Of a stretch of 64,000 nucleotides of DNA, positions 1 through 9,211 are shown in pieces. Source of the DNA: Streptomyces sp. NBC_01296 (GTDB lineage Bacteria > Actinomycetota > Actinomycetes > Streptomycetales > Streptomycetaceae). The stretch's first letter is position 1, and each line of letters begins with the position of its first letter. The stretch is taken from NCBI RefSeq assembly GCF_035984415.1, contig NZ_CP130720.1, positions 1,550,001 through 1,614,000 of the forward strand, read 5' to 3'. Below the pieces are notes generated by a model. That model had not been told where the DNA came from, ran no database searches, and was given only the letters and a program-made list of their open reading frames with translations. Both the position numbers and the translations under genes were made by a program.

Positions 1-866
1 GCAAGTCCACGCTGGTGGGTCAGGTGCTCGCCCGGGAGGTCGGCGAGCGGCTGGCGGATCCGGGGTATCCGGTGCGGCGGCTGGTGGAGGTGGACCAGAA
101 GCCGATCGGCCGCACGCCGCGGTCCAACCTGGCCACGTACACGGGGCTGTTCGACGTGGTGCGCAAGCTGTTCACGGCGGCCCCGCAGGCGCGGGCGCGC
201 GGCTGGAAGGCGGGCCGGTTCTCCTTCAACGTGCCGGGCGGCCGGTGCGAGACCTGCCAGGGCGAGGGCTTCGTCTCGGTGGAGCTGCTGTTCCTGCCGA
301 GTACGTACGCGCCGTGCCCGGAGTGTGCCGGGGCCCGGTACAACACCGAGACCCTGGAGGTGCGGTACGAGGGGCTGAACATCGCGGAGGTGCTGGGGCT
401 GACGGTGGAGTCCGCGGCCGCGTTCTTCGCGCAGGTCCCGGCGGCGGCGCGCAGCCTGCGGGCGCTGGAGGACATCGGGCTGGGCTATCTGCGGCTGGGG
501 CAGCCGGCCACGGAGCTGTCGGGCGGCGAGGCACAGCGGATCAAGCTGGCCACGGAGCTCCAGCGCCGGCGCCGCGACCACACCCTGTACGTACTGGACG
601 AGCCGACGACGGGGCTGCATCCGGCCGATGTGCGGGTGCTGCTGCGGCAGTTGCACGGGCTGGTGGACGCCGGGCACTCGGTGGTGGTCGTCGAGCACGA
701 CATGGAGGTGGTGGCGGGCGCGGACTGGGTGATCGACCTGGGCCCGGGCGGCGGCGCCGACGGCGGCCGGATCGTCGCGGCGGGTCCGCCCGCGCGGGTG
801 GCCCGGGAGGCGGCGAGCCGCACCGCCCCCTACCTCGCCCGTGCGCTGGATCCGGGATCCCGGTAG
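1..866 (+). CDS. UvrA-like excinuclease ABC subunit A, C-terminal part (5' end outside window)
   Basis: The reading frame is open from the first bases and begins inside a Walker A loop (KSTL at nt 3-14), so only the second ATPase half is present. UvrA proteins bind damaged DNA in nucleotide excision repair. Visible marks are a zinc-finger pair CETC and CPEC (nt 246-326) with the surrounding UvrA insert, the ABC signature LSGGEAQ, the Walker B run LYVLDEPTTGLHP, and the switch histidine in VVVEHDMEV. The stop is at 864-866. The length upstream cannot be seen, so I cannot tell canonical UvrA from the UvrA2/drug-resistance type. The protein ends with a short tail after the ATPase, without the longer acidic tail of many canonical UvrAs, which mildly favours a UvrA2-like paralogue. 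Confidence 0.9.
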   Translation, partial: KSTLVGQVLAREVGERLADPGYPVRRLVEVDQKPIGRTPRSNLATYTGLFDVVRKLFTAAPQARARGWKAGRFSFNVPGGRCETCQGEGFVSVELLFLPSTYAPCPECAGARYNTETLEVRYEGLNIAEVLGLTVESAAAFFAQVPAAARSLRALEDIGLGYLRLGQPATELSGGEAQRIKLATELQRRRRDHTLYVLDEPTTGLHPADVRVLLRQLHGLVDAGHSVVVVEHDMEVVAGADWVIDLGPGGGADGGRIVAAGPPARVAREAASRTAPYLARALDPGSR

Positions 867-2842
867 GACCGCCCGCCTCCGGGGAGCAGGCTGAAGACGG
901 CGACGCTCGCGGCCCACACCAAGCCCAGTCCGAACAGCACGAGCAGCAGCCACGGCCAGCCACCGCGGACCTGTTCCAGCTCCCAGGCCCGGAGCTGCAC
1001 CTTGCAGTGCGCGGTCACCGCGTCGTCGGTCATGCCGCACAGCGGCTCGGGTTCGGCCGCGGACGCGACCGTCGCCTGTTCCTGGCCCGTGGGCGTGCGG
1101 GGCGCCACGAGTTCGGGGTGGGCGTCGAGCCAGGTGGTGAAGGTGTCGCGCATGGCTGCGTGGCCGCGTTCGTTCGGGTGCAGGCTGTTGTGGAGCCACT
1201 TGGCGGGGCTGAAGCGCTGCGAGGCGAGCCCGTTGACCGTCTCGATGCCCACGAAATTGACTCCGGCCGCGCCTTTTCTGCGCTCGCACAGCTGGAGCCG
1301 GTGCGTGGCGAAGCTGTCCTTCATGTCGGCCATGTACGTGATGCCCGCCGTGTCGGCCGCCTGGCGCACCGTGGTGTCGATCTGTTCCACGAACGTGCGG
1401 ATGAAATCGCGCTCGGCCTTCGTGAGGGCCACTCCGGAGCAGCTGCCGGCCGCGGCGATCGGCTGCGGGTAGGGCACGGCCACGATGGGCACGTCGGCGG
1501 GCACCGCCTGCCGCAGGGAGCGGTAGGTCGCGATGAGGTCCTGGCGGACCTTCGGCAGGTTGTTCACGAACAGGGGCCTGCGGGTCTCGCAGTCGCCGGG
1601 GGCGAGGCACGCCTCTCCGAGGATGGCGAATCCGGCGTCGTTGCCGCCCAGCGCAACGATGACGAGGGCCGGGTGGAACGTGGACGCCAGGCTGTTCAGC
1701 TGGTCGAGCTGGGTGGCCGGTTCGCCCGGCTGCACGCGAGAGTGGCCGGCTCCGGAGCGGGGGTTGACGTTGTAGGTCCGCGCGCCGGAACAGGCGAGGA
1801 ACAGCATGCGGTCGAACCGCGGGCCGGCGGCGGCGAGTCCGACCGCATAGGCGGAGGGCGAGCGCCGGCACTCGTTGCCGCCGCCGTCGTCGGTTCCCTC
1901 GTAGTAGCTGCTCGCGCCCTCGCCCGACATGTAGGAGTCGCCCAGGGCCACCAGGACGCGCTGCCCTCCCGCAGGGTCGAGCGCCTGGGGGAGGCGGTGC
2001 TCCGGGGGCGCCGCCGCGAGGAGGCAGAGCCCCGCGAGGACCAGGGCGACGTCGGCATGCGTGTTGGAGACGATCGCCGCCAGCAGGAGCAGCGCCGCCG
2101 CGACGAGCACCGCGGCCGGCACCCGGTCCTGCTGTACGAGCCACAGGCAGGACAGGACGACTCCGGCGGTGACGACGAGGCCCAGGATCCCGACGACTCC
2201 CACACCGGCCCCCGGTCCCGCGGCGGAGCGCCGGGTCCGCAAGAGGCGTACACCCCATTCGGACAGGAGGTTGAGGCCGAGCGGGAGGAGCACGAAGAGG
2301 GCCGCGCCGAGGGTGATGAGCAGGCCGGTGTAGAGACCGCCCTTGGCCCTGGGCAACACGAGGGCTGCGATGACCGCCACCAGCGCGGTCAGGGCCATCA
2401 GGGCCACGCCCCACAGCACCAGGGGCCTCCTCGGCCGGCCCGGATCGATTCCCCGCCACGCCTCGACGAACCAGCCCAGACCGAGCAGCAGGAGCACCGA
2501 CCCGACGAGCGGCAGGGCGTCCCCCTCCACTCCCACCAGATGGAGGACGAGCACCACCACTCCGGCGGTGCTCAGCAGGCCGGCCGCCCGCAGCAGCCAC
2601 CGCGGGATGCGCCCGCCGGGGTCCCGCTCGTGCCCGACCCCCAGCTGTCGTCCGACGAAGACGGCACTGCAGACGCCGAAGAAGCCCAGGGCCCCGTACA
2701 GCTCCGGCAGCGGCACCCCGCGGCTGGACTCCACGACGAGCACCACGGCGCCCACCACGAACAGCGCCCGCGGCCCCCACCACATCAGCATGCCGCGCAC
2801 GTCCCGCCGGCCGGCCGGCCCTGCCGACTCGTCACCGTGCAT
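830..2842 (-). CDS. Membrane-embedded SGNH/GDSL-family hydrolase
   Basis: About 670 residues. The first half has roughly nine to ten hydrophobic segments. They are followed by an SGNH esterase/lipase domain with block I ALGDSYMSGEG (nucleophile Ser), the oxyanion Gly in ACSGART, block III ALGGNDAGF and block V SLHPNERGH (catalytic His with the Asp-like position three before it). A last hydrophobic helix lies near the C-terminus. The domain is probably extracytoplasmic and would cleave an ester or acyl bond; the substrate is unknown. An ATG at 2842 is preferred over an upstream in-frame start at 2896, which would run into the neighbouring lipoprotein gene's stop at 2889. The upstream gene ends 46 bp away on the same strand, so co-transcription is likely. 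The 3' end overlaps the 3' end of the uvrA-like gene by 37 bp, tail to tail. Confidence 0.8.
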   Translation of the reverse strand: MHGDESAGPAGRRDVRGMLMWWGPRALFVVGAVVLVVESSRGVPLPELYGALGFFGVCSAVFVGRQLGVGHERDPGGRIPRWLLRAAGLLSTAGVVVLVLHLVGVEGDALPLVGSVLLLLGLGWFVEAWRGIDPGRPRRPLVLWGVALMALTALVAVIAALVLPRAKGGLYTGLLITLGAALFVLLPLGLNLLSEWGVRLLRTRRSAAGPGAGVGVVGILGLVVTAGVVLSCLWLVQQDRVPAAVLVAAALLLLAAIVSNTHADVALVLAGLCLLAAAPPEHRLPQALDPAGGQRVLVALGDSYMSGEGASSYYEGTDDGGGNECRRSPSAYAVGLAAAGPRFDRMLFLACSGARTYNVNPRSGAGHSRVQPGEPATQLDQLNSLASTFHPALVIVALGGNDAGFAILGEACLAPGDCETRRPLFVNNLPKVRQDLIATYRSLRQAVPADVPIVAVPYPQPIAAAGSCSGVALTKAERDFIRTFVEQIDTTVRQAADTAGITYMADMKDSFATHRLQLCERRKGAAGVNFVGIETVNGLASQRFSPAKWLHNSLHPNERGHAAMRDTFTTWLDAHPELVAPRTPTGQEQATVASAAEPEPLCGMTDDAVTAHCKVQLRAWELEQVRGGWPWLLLVLFGLGLVWAASVAVFSLLPGGGRSYRDPGSSARAR

Positions 2843-2888
2843 GTCCCTGCACCCTTCTGCCGGTCGGACGACGACTTGCGGACACCCC

Positions 2889-3551
2889 CTAGGCATCCCC
2901 CGGCAGCAGGTGCTGCGGGAGTTCGCGGAAGCTCCACCGGCCCTGCCGGCGGGTGAGCACCCACACCAGGTCGTAGCGGTCGGGCCAGACGGCGGGGATA
3001 CCGAGGACCTGGTGGGCGCCGAGGGCGTGGATCAGGCGCGGGATGCCGGTGTGCTCCCAGCAGACGAGTACGGGCATGCGCGCGGCCAGTGCGGCGCGGG
3101 CCAGGGCCGGTTCGGCGCCGACGGCGAACTCCCCACGCAGCGGGGTACGCAGGGCCGCGGTCAGCGGCTCGACCGTCTGGCGGCAGCGGGCGGGGGCTCC
3201 TGCCGGGCCGCCGGCCGCGAAGACGACCGTGGGGCGGGGCAGATCGGAACCGCCGGCGGGCGGGAAGAGGCGGTGCAGTTCCTCAGCGCGGCGCCGGCCG
3301 CGCCCGGCGAGGGATCCGGGGTTCTCGTTGCCGTCCTCGTCCTCGCCCAGGTCCCCGGCGTACGGCTTCTCCGCATGCCGGATCAGCATGACCAGGGCGT
3401 CCTTCGGCGCGGGTTTCGGGCCGTGGCCCGAGGTGCCGGACAGGTCCTCCCCGGAGCAGCCGGCCATCGCGAGCGGGGCGAGGGCGGCGGCCGCCAGGAG
3501 GGTGCGGCGGCGCGGTCCGGACCCGGCGGGGGCTTGTGGCATGGGGCCCAC
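2889..3551 (-). CDS. Histidine-phosphatase-superfamily-like lipoprotein
   Basis: About 220 residues. The N-terminus has a triple-Arg stretch, a hydrophobic core and a lipobox (LAMAGC), so export (possibly by Tat) and lipidation are expected. The mature part opens with LIRHAEKP, the RHxE-like signature of the phosphoglycerate-mutase/histidine-phosphatase fold. Later there are TPLRGEF and a CWEHTGIP segment where the second catalytic His would lie. The domain is short and some conserved arginines are not obvious, so phosphatase activity is inferred, not shown. In-frame starts at 3551 and 3542 are both possible. It is the first gene of a likely pair with the downstream SGNH hydrolase. Confidence 0.72.
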   Translation of the reverse strand: MGPMPQAPAGSGPRRRTLLAAAALAPLAMAGCSGEDLSGTSGHGPKPAPKDALVMLIRHAEKPYAGDLGEDEDGNENPGSLAGRGRRRAEELHRLFPPAGGSDLPRPTVVFAAGGPAGAPARCRQTVEPLTAALRTPLRGEFAVGAEPALARAALAARMPVLVCWEHTGIPRLIHALGAHQVLGIPAVWPDRYDLVWVLTRRQGRWSFRELPQHLLPGDA

Positions 3552-3645
3552 TGTCCCCCACGTGCCGGACGCCGGCGGGGCGCGGCGCGTCGTACGGCCG
3601 CCACGAGCGCCCGGTCGGCCGATCGGATCCGCCGATCGGGGTCCG

Positions 3646-3759
3646 CCGGTCGGGGTCAGCCGGTCGGGGTCAGCCGGTCGGGGTCAGCCGGTCGGCGAGC
3701 CGACCCGGTGAGCCGACCCGGTCAGCCGACCCGGTGAGCCGACCCGGTCAGCCGGTCAG
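3646..3759. repeat. Short direct repeats with internal inverted repeat
   Basis: Three perfect tandem copies of a 14-bp unit (ccggtcggggtcag at 3646, 3660 and 3674) run into a 12-bp variant (3688-3699). Four 13-bp units of the related form ccgacccggtSag follow (3700, 3713, 3726, 3739). The two halves are roughly complementary, so the block can fold into a GC-rich stem around 3688-3712. It lies between two genes on the minus strand and reaches the stop codon of the Stealth gene at 3756, so a terminator role for that gene is plausible. Confidence 0.8.
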
Positions 3760-5483
3760 CCCGTCGGCCGGGACTTCTCGTACGGGGAGGGCACCGGGAA
3801 GTACGCCTCGAGGAACGCGGTGACCGCTCGCTGCTGCTCCAGGGGCGACAGGCCGGGTCCGGCGTCGTCGTCGGCGAGGCAGAACGCGTCGGCCGAGCGG
3901 TCGGCGGCGAGGCCCGGCAGCCGGTCGATCTCGTCGGCCCGGCCGGTGCTGACGTACGCGTGGTGCAGTTCGCCCTCGACGGCGCGGGCGTCGGCGAGGG
4001 CGAGGTGGGAGGCGAGGGTGACGGGTGCGAGGTCGTCGGCGCTGCGGAAGACCGAGCGGCTGGTGGTGGTGAGCCGGCCGGGCAGCCGTTCCTCGACGTG
4101 GGCGAAGAGGGAGCGGCTGAGCGGGTAGGGGGTGTGGGCCAGGATGTGCGGGTAGGTGCGGCCGACGGCCTGTTCCACCGCGTGCCGGGTGGCCTTCTGG
4201 GAGGCGGTGAAGACGTCGTCGTCATCGCTCGGGGCGTCGGGGGCCACGGCCCGCCGGTCGTGGAAGACCTTGGGCAGTCCGGAGGAGAGGAAGTAGTTCT
4301 GCGGGCGCTGCGGGCGGCCGAGGAAGATGTCGTCGTTGAAGTAGAGGAAGTGCTCGGCGAGGCCGGGGATGCGGTGGAGCTGGCTCTCGATGGCGTGGGA
4401 GTTGAACACCGGGAGGCCGGCGGGGTCCGCGAACAGCTCGCGGTGGTCGACGACGGTCAGCCGGGGGTGGCCGGTGGCGAGCCAGGGCGGGGTCTGGTCG
4501 TCGGTGACGACGAAGACGCGGCGGATCCAGGGCGCGTGGGCGGCGATGGAGCGCAGGCAGTAGCGGAGTTCCCCGCGGTCGCGGTAGCGGTTCTCGGCGT
4601 GGTCGACGAGGGCGTGGCGGCCGGTGCCGGCCTCGGCCGCGGCGGCGTGGTCCCGGCGTCGGCGCCAGGCGGGGTCGGCGGCGTCGACCCAGGTGATCAC
4701 GGCGTCGACGGGGAAGTCGATGTCGTCGGGGAAGCGGCCCGCGAAGGCGTCGACGACGGGGTGGTCGCGTTCGCCGATGCGGGTGCTGGAGGTCGCTTCG
4801 AGGGTGGGCACCCACCAGCCGTACGGGGTCTCGCGCAGGCCGGCGATCGCGCCGACGCCGGAATCGGCGGCTTCCCAGAACTCCAGGTCGCAGCCCGTGT
4901 CGGGGCCGTAGGCCAGGGTCCGGCCGGAGGTGACGACCGGCTGGAAGAGGCGGACGCCCTTGATCTTCGGGTGCGGTGGGTCGGCGGGCCCGGACTCTCG
5001 GGCCGCGACCGCTTCGGGGAGTGCCTCGGCGAGGATCTCCCCCGCTTCCCCGCCGTCCCCGAGGAGCCGGGCGTACACGGGGAGCCCTGCGAAGGCTCCG
5101 GCGCATGCCTTCAGGGCGGCGGCGCGGTCGTCCGGGGCGATGGCCACCCGGTGCCGGAGCCCGCCGTCGGGGACCAGTCCGTACGGGACGGCGGCCGCTT
5201 CGAGTGCCTCGGCGACCGCGTTCAGGCTGGCGTCCCGGGCGCCGGCCGGCAGCAGGTCGTCGCGGACCCGGGCGAGCCGGCCGCGGTGCCGGACCAGGCC
5301 CGGCAGCTTCTCCAGCAGCTCGTCCTCACGGGTGCGGCCGCGCGGGGGCAGCGCCTGGCTCCCGCTCCCCGTGCGCTCCCGCTGGGAGGCGTCCGGCTGT
5401 TTCGGTACGCCGCCGGGCCGGCGCAGCGTCCGTACGATCCGGCGCAGGCCGACGGGGAGGGGAAGACGGGAAAGGCCCTGCAT
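3756..5483 (-). CDS. Stealth-family sugar-phosphate transferase
   Basis: About 575 residues. The centre carries the Stealth signature: conserved region 1 DFPVDAVITWVDAADPAW, then RDRGELRYCLRSI and RVFVVTDDQTPPWL, and region 3 with FNSHAIESQLHRIPGLAEHFLYFNDD split across the segment near residues 360-420. Family members are hexose-1-phosphoryltransferases that act on UDP-sugars and build capsular or wall polysaccharide; GlcNAc-phosphotransferase is the animal relative. The N-terminal 200 residues are actinobacterial and of unknown role. The ATG at 5483 is preferred; a GTG at 5537 is also in frame. The gene stands alone, with no polysaccharide genes beside it, so its product cannot be named. 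Confidence 0.85.
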   Translation of the reverse strand: MQGLSRLPLPVGLRRIVRTLRRPGGVPKQPDASQRERTGSGSQALPPRGRTREDELLEKLPGLVRHRGRLARVRDDLLPAGARDASLNAVAEALEAAAVPYGLVPDGGLRHRVAIAPDDRAAALKACAGAFAGLPVYARLLGDGGEAGEILAEALPEAVAARESGPADPPHPKIKGVRLFQPVVTSGRTLAYGPDTGCDLEFWEAADSGVGAIAGLRETPYGWWVPTLEATSSTRIGERDHPVVDAFAGRFPDDIDFPVDAVITWVDAADPAWRRRRDHAAAAEAGTGRHALVDHAENRYRDRGELRYCLRSIAAHAPWIRRVFVVTDDQTPPWLATGHPRLTVVDHRELFADPAGLPVFNSHAIESQLHRIPGLAEHFLYFNDDIFLGRPQRPQNYFLSSGLPKVFHDRRAVAPDAPSDDDDVFTASQKATRHAVEQAVGRTYPHILAHTPYPLSRSLFAHVEERLPGRLTTTSRSVFRSADDLAPVTLASHLALADARAVEGELHHAYVSTGRADEIDRLPGLAADRSADAFCLADDDAGPGLSPLEQQRAVTAFLEAYFPVPSPYEKSRPTG

Positions 5484-5685
5484 ATACGACCTCGCGGGAC
5501 GGCGCCGGTGTGCGGCACCCGAGGATGCGGGCGGCACCCGGCGTGAGGGGGTGCGGTGCCGTCCGGCAGGCAGGGGCGGATGCCTCGTTCACCTCCACCT
5601 TTCCCGTCGTTCATTTTTCACGCAAGTGTCTGGAGTCCCTTTGTCCGCATCTCACAGGCACTTCTCAGGCTCCGGTCCTGCGGCC

Positions 5686-6432
5686 TCACGCTCCGTGTTT
5701 GCGGACCGCCCTCAGCCACTCGCGGTTCATGGCGGCGATGGACGGCAGCGGGATGCCCTTGGGGCAGGCCGTGGCGCACTCCCCGGTGAGGGTGCAGCCG
5801 CCGAAGCCCTCGCCGTCCATCTGGGCCACCATGTCGAGTACGCGGGTCTCCCGCTCGGGCGAGCCCTGCGGCAGCACGCTCAGGTGGTTGACCTTGGCGG
5901 AGGTGAAGAGCATCGCGGAGCCGTTGGGGCAGGCCGCCACGCAGGCACCGCAGCCGATGCACTCGGCGTGCTCGAAGGCGAAGTCGGCGTCGGCCTTGGG
6001 CACGGCGGTGGCGTGTGCCTCGGGGGCCGATCCGGTCGGGGCGGTGACGTAGCCGCCGGCCTGGATGATCCGGTCGAAGGCGCTGCGGTCCACGACGAGG
6101 TCCTTGACCACCGGGAAGGCGGAGGCCCGCCAGGGCTCGACGTCGATGGTGTCGCCGTCGGCGAAGGAGCGCATGTGGAGCTGGCAGGTGGTGGTGCGCT
6201 CGGGGCCGTGGGCGTCGCCGTTGATCACGAGGCTGCACGCGCCGCAGATGCCTTCGCGGCAGTCGTGGTCGAAGGCGACCGGGTCCTCGCCGCGCAGGAT
6301 GAGGTCCTCGTTGAGGGTGTCGAGCATCTCCAGGAACGACATGTCGCGGGATATGCCGTCGACCTCGTACGTGACCATGGCGCCGGGGGTGTCGGGGTTC
6401 TGCTGGCGCCAGACGCGCAGGTTGAGCCTCAT
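5686..6432 (-). CDS. sdhB: Succinate dehydrogenase / fumarate reductase iron-sulfur subunit
   Basis: About 248 residues. The 2Fe-2S plant-ferredoxin-like part has [15 protein letters not shown] and a further Cys in TTTCQLHM. The C-terminal part has [15 protein letters not shown] and [15 protein letters not shown] for the 4Fe-4S and 3Fe-4S clusters. The protein carries electrons from the flavoprotein to the membrane subunit and quinone. The start codon overlaps the sdhA stop as ATGA (6429-6432), so translation is probably coupled. It is the last gene of sdhC-sdhA-sdhB. Confidence 0.96.
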   Translation of the reverse strand: MRLNLRVWRQQNPDTPGAMVTYEVDGISRDMSFLEMLDTLNEDLILRGEDPVAFDHDCREGICGACSLVINGDAHGPERTTTCQLHMRSFADGDTIDVEPWRASAFPVVKDLVVDRSAFDRIIQAGGYVTAPTGSAPEAHATAVPKADADFAFEHAECIGCGACVAACPNGSAMLFTSAKVNHLSVLPQGSPERETRVLDMVAQMDGEGFGGCTLTGECATACPKGIPLPSIAAMNREWLRAVRKHGA

Positions 6433-8411
6433 GCGTAGCTCCGCTGGGTGGGGTGGACGTACTCGAAGACGAGGTCTTCCTTGTGCAGGACGGGGGCCGC
6501 GCCGGTGCCCTGGTACTGCCAGGCGGCGGCGTAGCCGAACTCCTCGTCTCGGCGGGCGGCCTCGCCGTCCGGGGTCTGGGACTCCTCGCGGAAGTGTCCG
6601 CCGCAGGACTCGGCGCGGTGGAGGGCGTCGAGGCACATCAGCTCGGCGAGCTCCAGGTAGTCGACGATGCGGTTGGCCTTCTCGAGGGACTGGTTGAACT
6701 CTTCGCCGCTGCCCGGGACCTTGATCCGCTTCCAGAACTCCTCGCGGATGTGCGGGATCCGGTCCAGCGCCTTGCGCAGGCCCTCCTCGGTGCGGGACAT
6801 GCCGCAGTACTCCCACATGAGCTCGCCGATCTCGCGGTGGAAGGAGTCGGGGGTGCGGTCGCCGTCGACGGCGATCAGCTTGGCGAGGCAGTCGCGGGTC
6901 TCGCGGATCGCGGCCGCGGCCTCGGGGTGGCTGTCGTCGACGGCTTCCTGGTGCGGGTGGCGGGCCAGGTAGTCGTTGATGGTGGAGGGGAGCACGAAGT
7001 AGCCGTCGCCGAGGCCCTGCATCAGGGCGGAGGCGCCGAGGCGGTTGGCCCCGTGGTCGGAGAAGTTGGCCTCGCCGATCGCGAAGAGGCCGGGGACGGT
7101 GGTCTGGAGGTCGTAGTCGACCCACAGGCCGCCCATCGTGTAGTGCACGGCGGGATAGATCCGCATGGGGACCTCGTACGGGTCCTCCGCGGTGATCCGC
7201 TCGTACATCTCGAAGAGGTTGCCGTACTTCTCGGCGACCTCGTCCCGGCCCATGCGGCGGATGGCGTCGGCGAAGTCGAGGTACACGCCCTGCCCGCCGG
7301 GGCCGACCCCGCGGCCCTCGTCGCAGACGTTCTTGGCGGCGCGGGAGGCGATGTCGCGGGGCACGAGGTTGCCGAAGGAGGGGTAGATCCGCTCCAGGTA
7401 GTAGTCGCGCTCGGCCTCGGGGATCTCGGCGGCGGGGCGGGTGTCGCCCTGGGCCTTGGGGACCCAGATGCGGCCGTCGTTGCGCAGGGACTCGCTCATC
7501 AGGGTGAGCTTGGACTGGTGGTCGCCGGTGCGCGGGATGCAGGTGGGGTGGATCTGGGTGAAGCAGGGGTTGGCGAAGTAGGCGCCGCGCCGGTGCGCCC
7601 GCCAGACGGCGGTCGCGTTGGAGTTCATGGCGTTGGTGGAGAGGTAGAAGACGTTTCCGTAGCCGCCGCTGGCCAGGACGACCGCGTCCGCGTAGTACGT
7701 GTCGATGCTGCCGGTGACCAGGTCGCGGGCGACGATGCCGCGGGCCACTCCGTCGACGGTGATCAGGTCGAGCATCTCGGTGCGGGCGTGCATCTCCACG
7801 TTGCCTGCGGCGATCTGCCGGGACAGTGCCTGGTAGGCGCCGAGGAGGAGCTGCTGGCCCGTCTGGCCGCGGGCGTAGAAGGTGCGGGAGACCTGGACGC
7901 CGCCGAAGGAGCGCGTGTCGAGGAGGCCGCCGTACTCGCGGGCGAAGGGGACGCCCTGGGCCACGCACTGGTCGATGATCTCGACGGAGATCTGGGCGAG
8001 GCGGTGGACGTTCGACTCGCGGGCGCGGAAGTCGCCGCCCTTGACGGTGTCGTAGAAGAGGCGGTGCACCGAGTCGCCGTCGTTGCGGTAGTTCTTGGCG
8101 GCGTTGATGCCGCCCTGCGCGGCGATGGAGTGGGCCCGGCGCGGGGAGTCGGAGAAGCAGAACTGGACGACGTGGTAGCCCTGTTCGGCGAGGGTGGCGC
8201 CGGCCGCCCCGCCGGCCAGGCCGGTTCCGACGACGATCACGGTGTGCTTGCGGCGGTTGGCCGGGTTGACGAGCTTGGCCTCGAAACGGCGGCGGTCCCA
8301 GCGTTCGGCGATGGGGCCGTCGGGGGCCTTGGTGTCGGCGATCGGCTCGCCGGTGCCGTAGCGGGTGTAGTCGCTGTGGACGTAGTCGGTGTGGGCGTAG
8401 TCGTTGCTCAT
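6429..8411 (-). CDS. sdhA: Succinate dehydrogenase / fumarate reductase flavoprotein subunit
   Basis: About 660 residues, longer than the mitochondrial-type subunit and like the forms paired with a single cytochrome b558-type anchor. Visible are the FAD-binding [18 protein letters not shown], the flavinylation-region [14 protein letters not shown], and the active-site region [11 protein letters not shown]. The protein oxidises succinate to fumarate on the cytoplasmic face. The start follows the sdhC stop by one base. The order C-A-B with one large anchor matches the actinobacterial non-classical SDH. Confidence 0.96.
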   Translation of the reverse strand: MSNDYAHTDYVHSDYTRYGTGEPIADTKAPDGPIAERWDRRRFEAKLVNPANRRKHTVIVVGTGLAGGAAGATLAEQGYHVVQFCFSDSPRRAHSIAAQGGINAAKNYRNDGDSVHRLFYDTVKGGDFRARESNVHRLAQISVEIIDQCVAQGVPFAREYGGLLDTRSFGGVQVSRTFYARGQTGQQLLLGAYQALSRQIAAGNVEMHARTEMLDLITVDGVARGIVARDLVTGSIDTYYADAVVLASGGYGNVFYLSTNAMNSNATAVWRAHRRGAYFANPCFTQIHPTCIPRTGDHQSKLTLMSESLRNDGRIWVPKAQGDTRPAAEIPEAERDYYLERIYPSFGNLVPRDIASRAAKNVCDEGRGVGPGGQGVYLDFADAIRRMGRDEVAEKYGNLFEMYERITAEDPYEVPMRIYPAVHYTMGGLWVDYDLQTTVPGLFAIGEANFSDHGANRLGASALMQGLGDGYFVLPSTINDYLARHPHQEAVDDSHPEAAAAIRETRDCLAKLIAVDGDRTPDSFHREIGELMWEYCGMSRTEEGLRKALDRIPHIREEFWKRIKVPGSGEEFNQSLEKANRIVDYLELAELMCLDALHRAESCGGHFREESQTPDGEAARRDEEFGYAAAWQYQGTGAAPVLHKEDLVFEYVHPTQRSYA

Positions 8412-8412
8412 G

Positions 8413-9117
8413 TCAGCTCACCACTCCGGTCATGACGGCTACGGGGACGGAGACGAAGCCCGCGAAGAGGACGAGGGCCAGGGCGTTGGCGAGGACCTTG
8501 AGGGCGCGGTCGCGCCGGGCGTTGCCCGCGCCGAGGGTCTGGGCGGCGCTCCAGAAGCCGTGCCGGACGTGCGCCGCGAGGGCGGCCATCGCCACGATGT
8601 AGATCGTGTTCCCGTACCAGGTGGAGAACGTGGCGAGGACGTTCTCGTAGGGGTGGCCGGCCCATGCGCGCTCGTTGACGGTGAGCGTGGTGAGGTCGAG
8701 CAGGTGCCAGACGATGAACAGGGCGAGGATGACGCCGCCCCAGCGCATGGTGCGGGTGGCGTAGCTCGCGCGGCGGCGCTTGTGGGCGTACTTGACCGGG
8801 CGGGCCTTGATGTCGCGGCGGCTGAGCTGGTACGCGGACACGGCGTGCGCGACGACGGCTGCGAGCAGGACGACGCGGGCCGCCCACAGGCCCCAGTGGC
8901 TGTGCAGGAAGGGCTCGCCCATGTGGCGGAGCCAGTGGGCGTACCCGTTGAAGTCCCCCGGACCGAAGAAGATCTTGAGGTTGCCGATCATGTGGACGAC
9001 CAGGTATCCGAGCATGATCAGCCCGGACACCGCCATCACGGACTTCTTGCCGACGGTGGAGTCCCAGAGCGTTCGCGTGGTGGACGGTCGTCGGCCCGTC
9101 CGCGTTGCCAGAGCCAT
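8413..9117 (-). CDS. sdhC: Succinate dehydrogenase cytochrome b subunit (b558 type)
   Basis: About 234 residues with five hydrophobic segments and several intramembrane histidines ([38 protein letters not shown]) suited to bind two b hemes. Family members anchor SdhAB and pass electrons to menaquinone. ATG at 9117 was chosen over 9138 because the extra seven residues add nothing conserved. First gene of the operon; the promoter should lie in the 94-bp gap to the divergent LysR gene. Confidence 0.92.
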   Translation of the reverse strand: MALATRTGRRPSTTRTLWDSTVGKKSVMAVSGLIMLGYLVVHMIGNLKIFFGPGDFNGYAHWLRHMGEPFLHSHWGLWAARVVLLAAVVAHAVSAYQLSRRDIKARPVKYAHKRRRASYATRTMRWGGVILALFIVWHLLDLTTLTVNERAWAGHPYENVLATFSTWYGNTIYIVAMAALAAHVRHGFWSAAQTLGAGNARRDRALKVLANALALVLFAGFVSVPVAVMTGVVS

Positions 9118-9176
9118 GCCACAGACGGTAGGGACCAAAGTCCCAAGAGGTCCAAGACATGATGACGCTCATCTCG

Positions 9177-9191
9177 ATAGGTGCTCCCTAT
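9177..9191. promoter_or_regulatory. Candidate LysR-family binding site
   Basis: ATAGG-N5-CCTAT is a perfect 5-5-5 inverted repeat and contains the T-N11-A core (T9178, A9190) typical of LysR regulators. It sits 20 bp upstream of the lysR start and in the shared gap with sdhC, so it could serve autoregulation and control of sdhCAB. Confidence 0.55.
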
Positions 9192-9211
9192 GTACGGCGT
9201 ATCCTGGGGCG

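Noticed and set aside
245..2956. Very long plus-strand open frame (about 900 codons) over the uvrA-like end and the SGNH gene
   Set aside because: Its translation is Arg/Gly/His-rich without any family match, and it overlaps two well-supported genes. It is a by-product of high GC.
6453..8435. 660-codon open frame antisense to sdhA
   Set aside because: Val/Gly/Glu/Asp-rich composition typical of the complement of a GC-rich gene; sdhA is certain.
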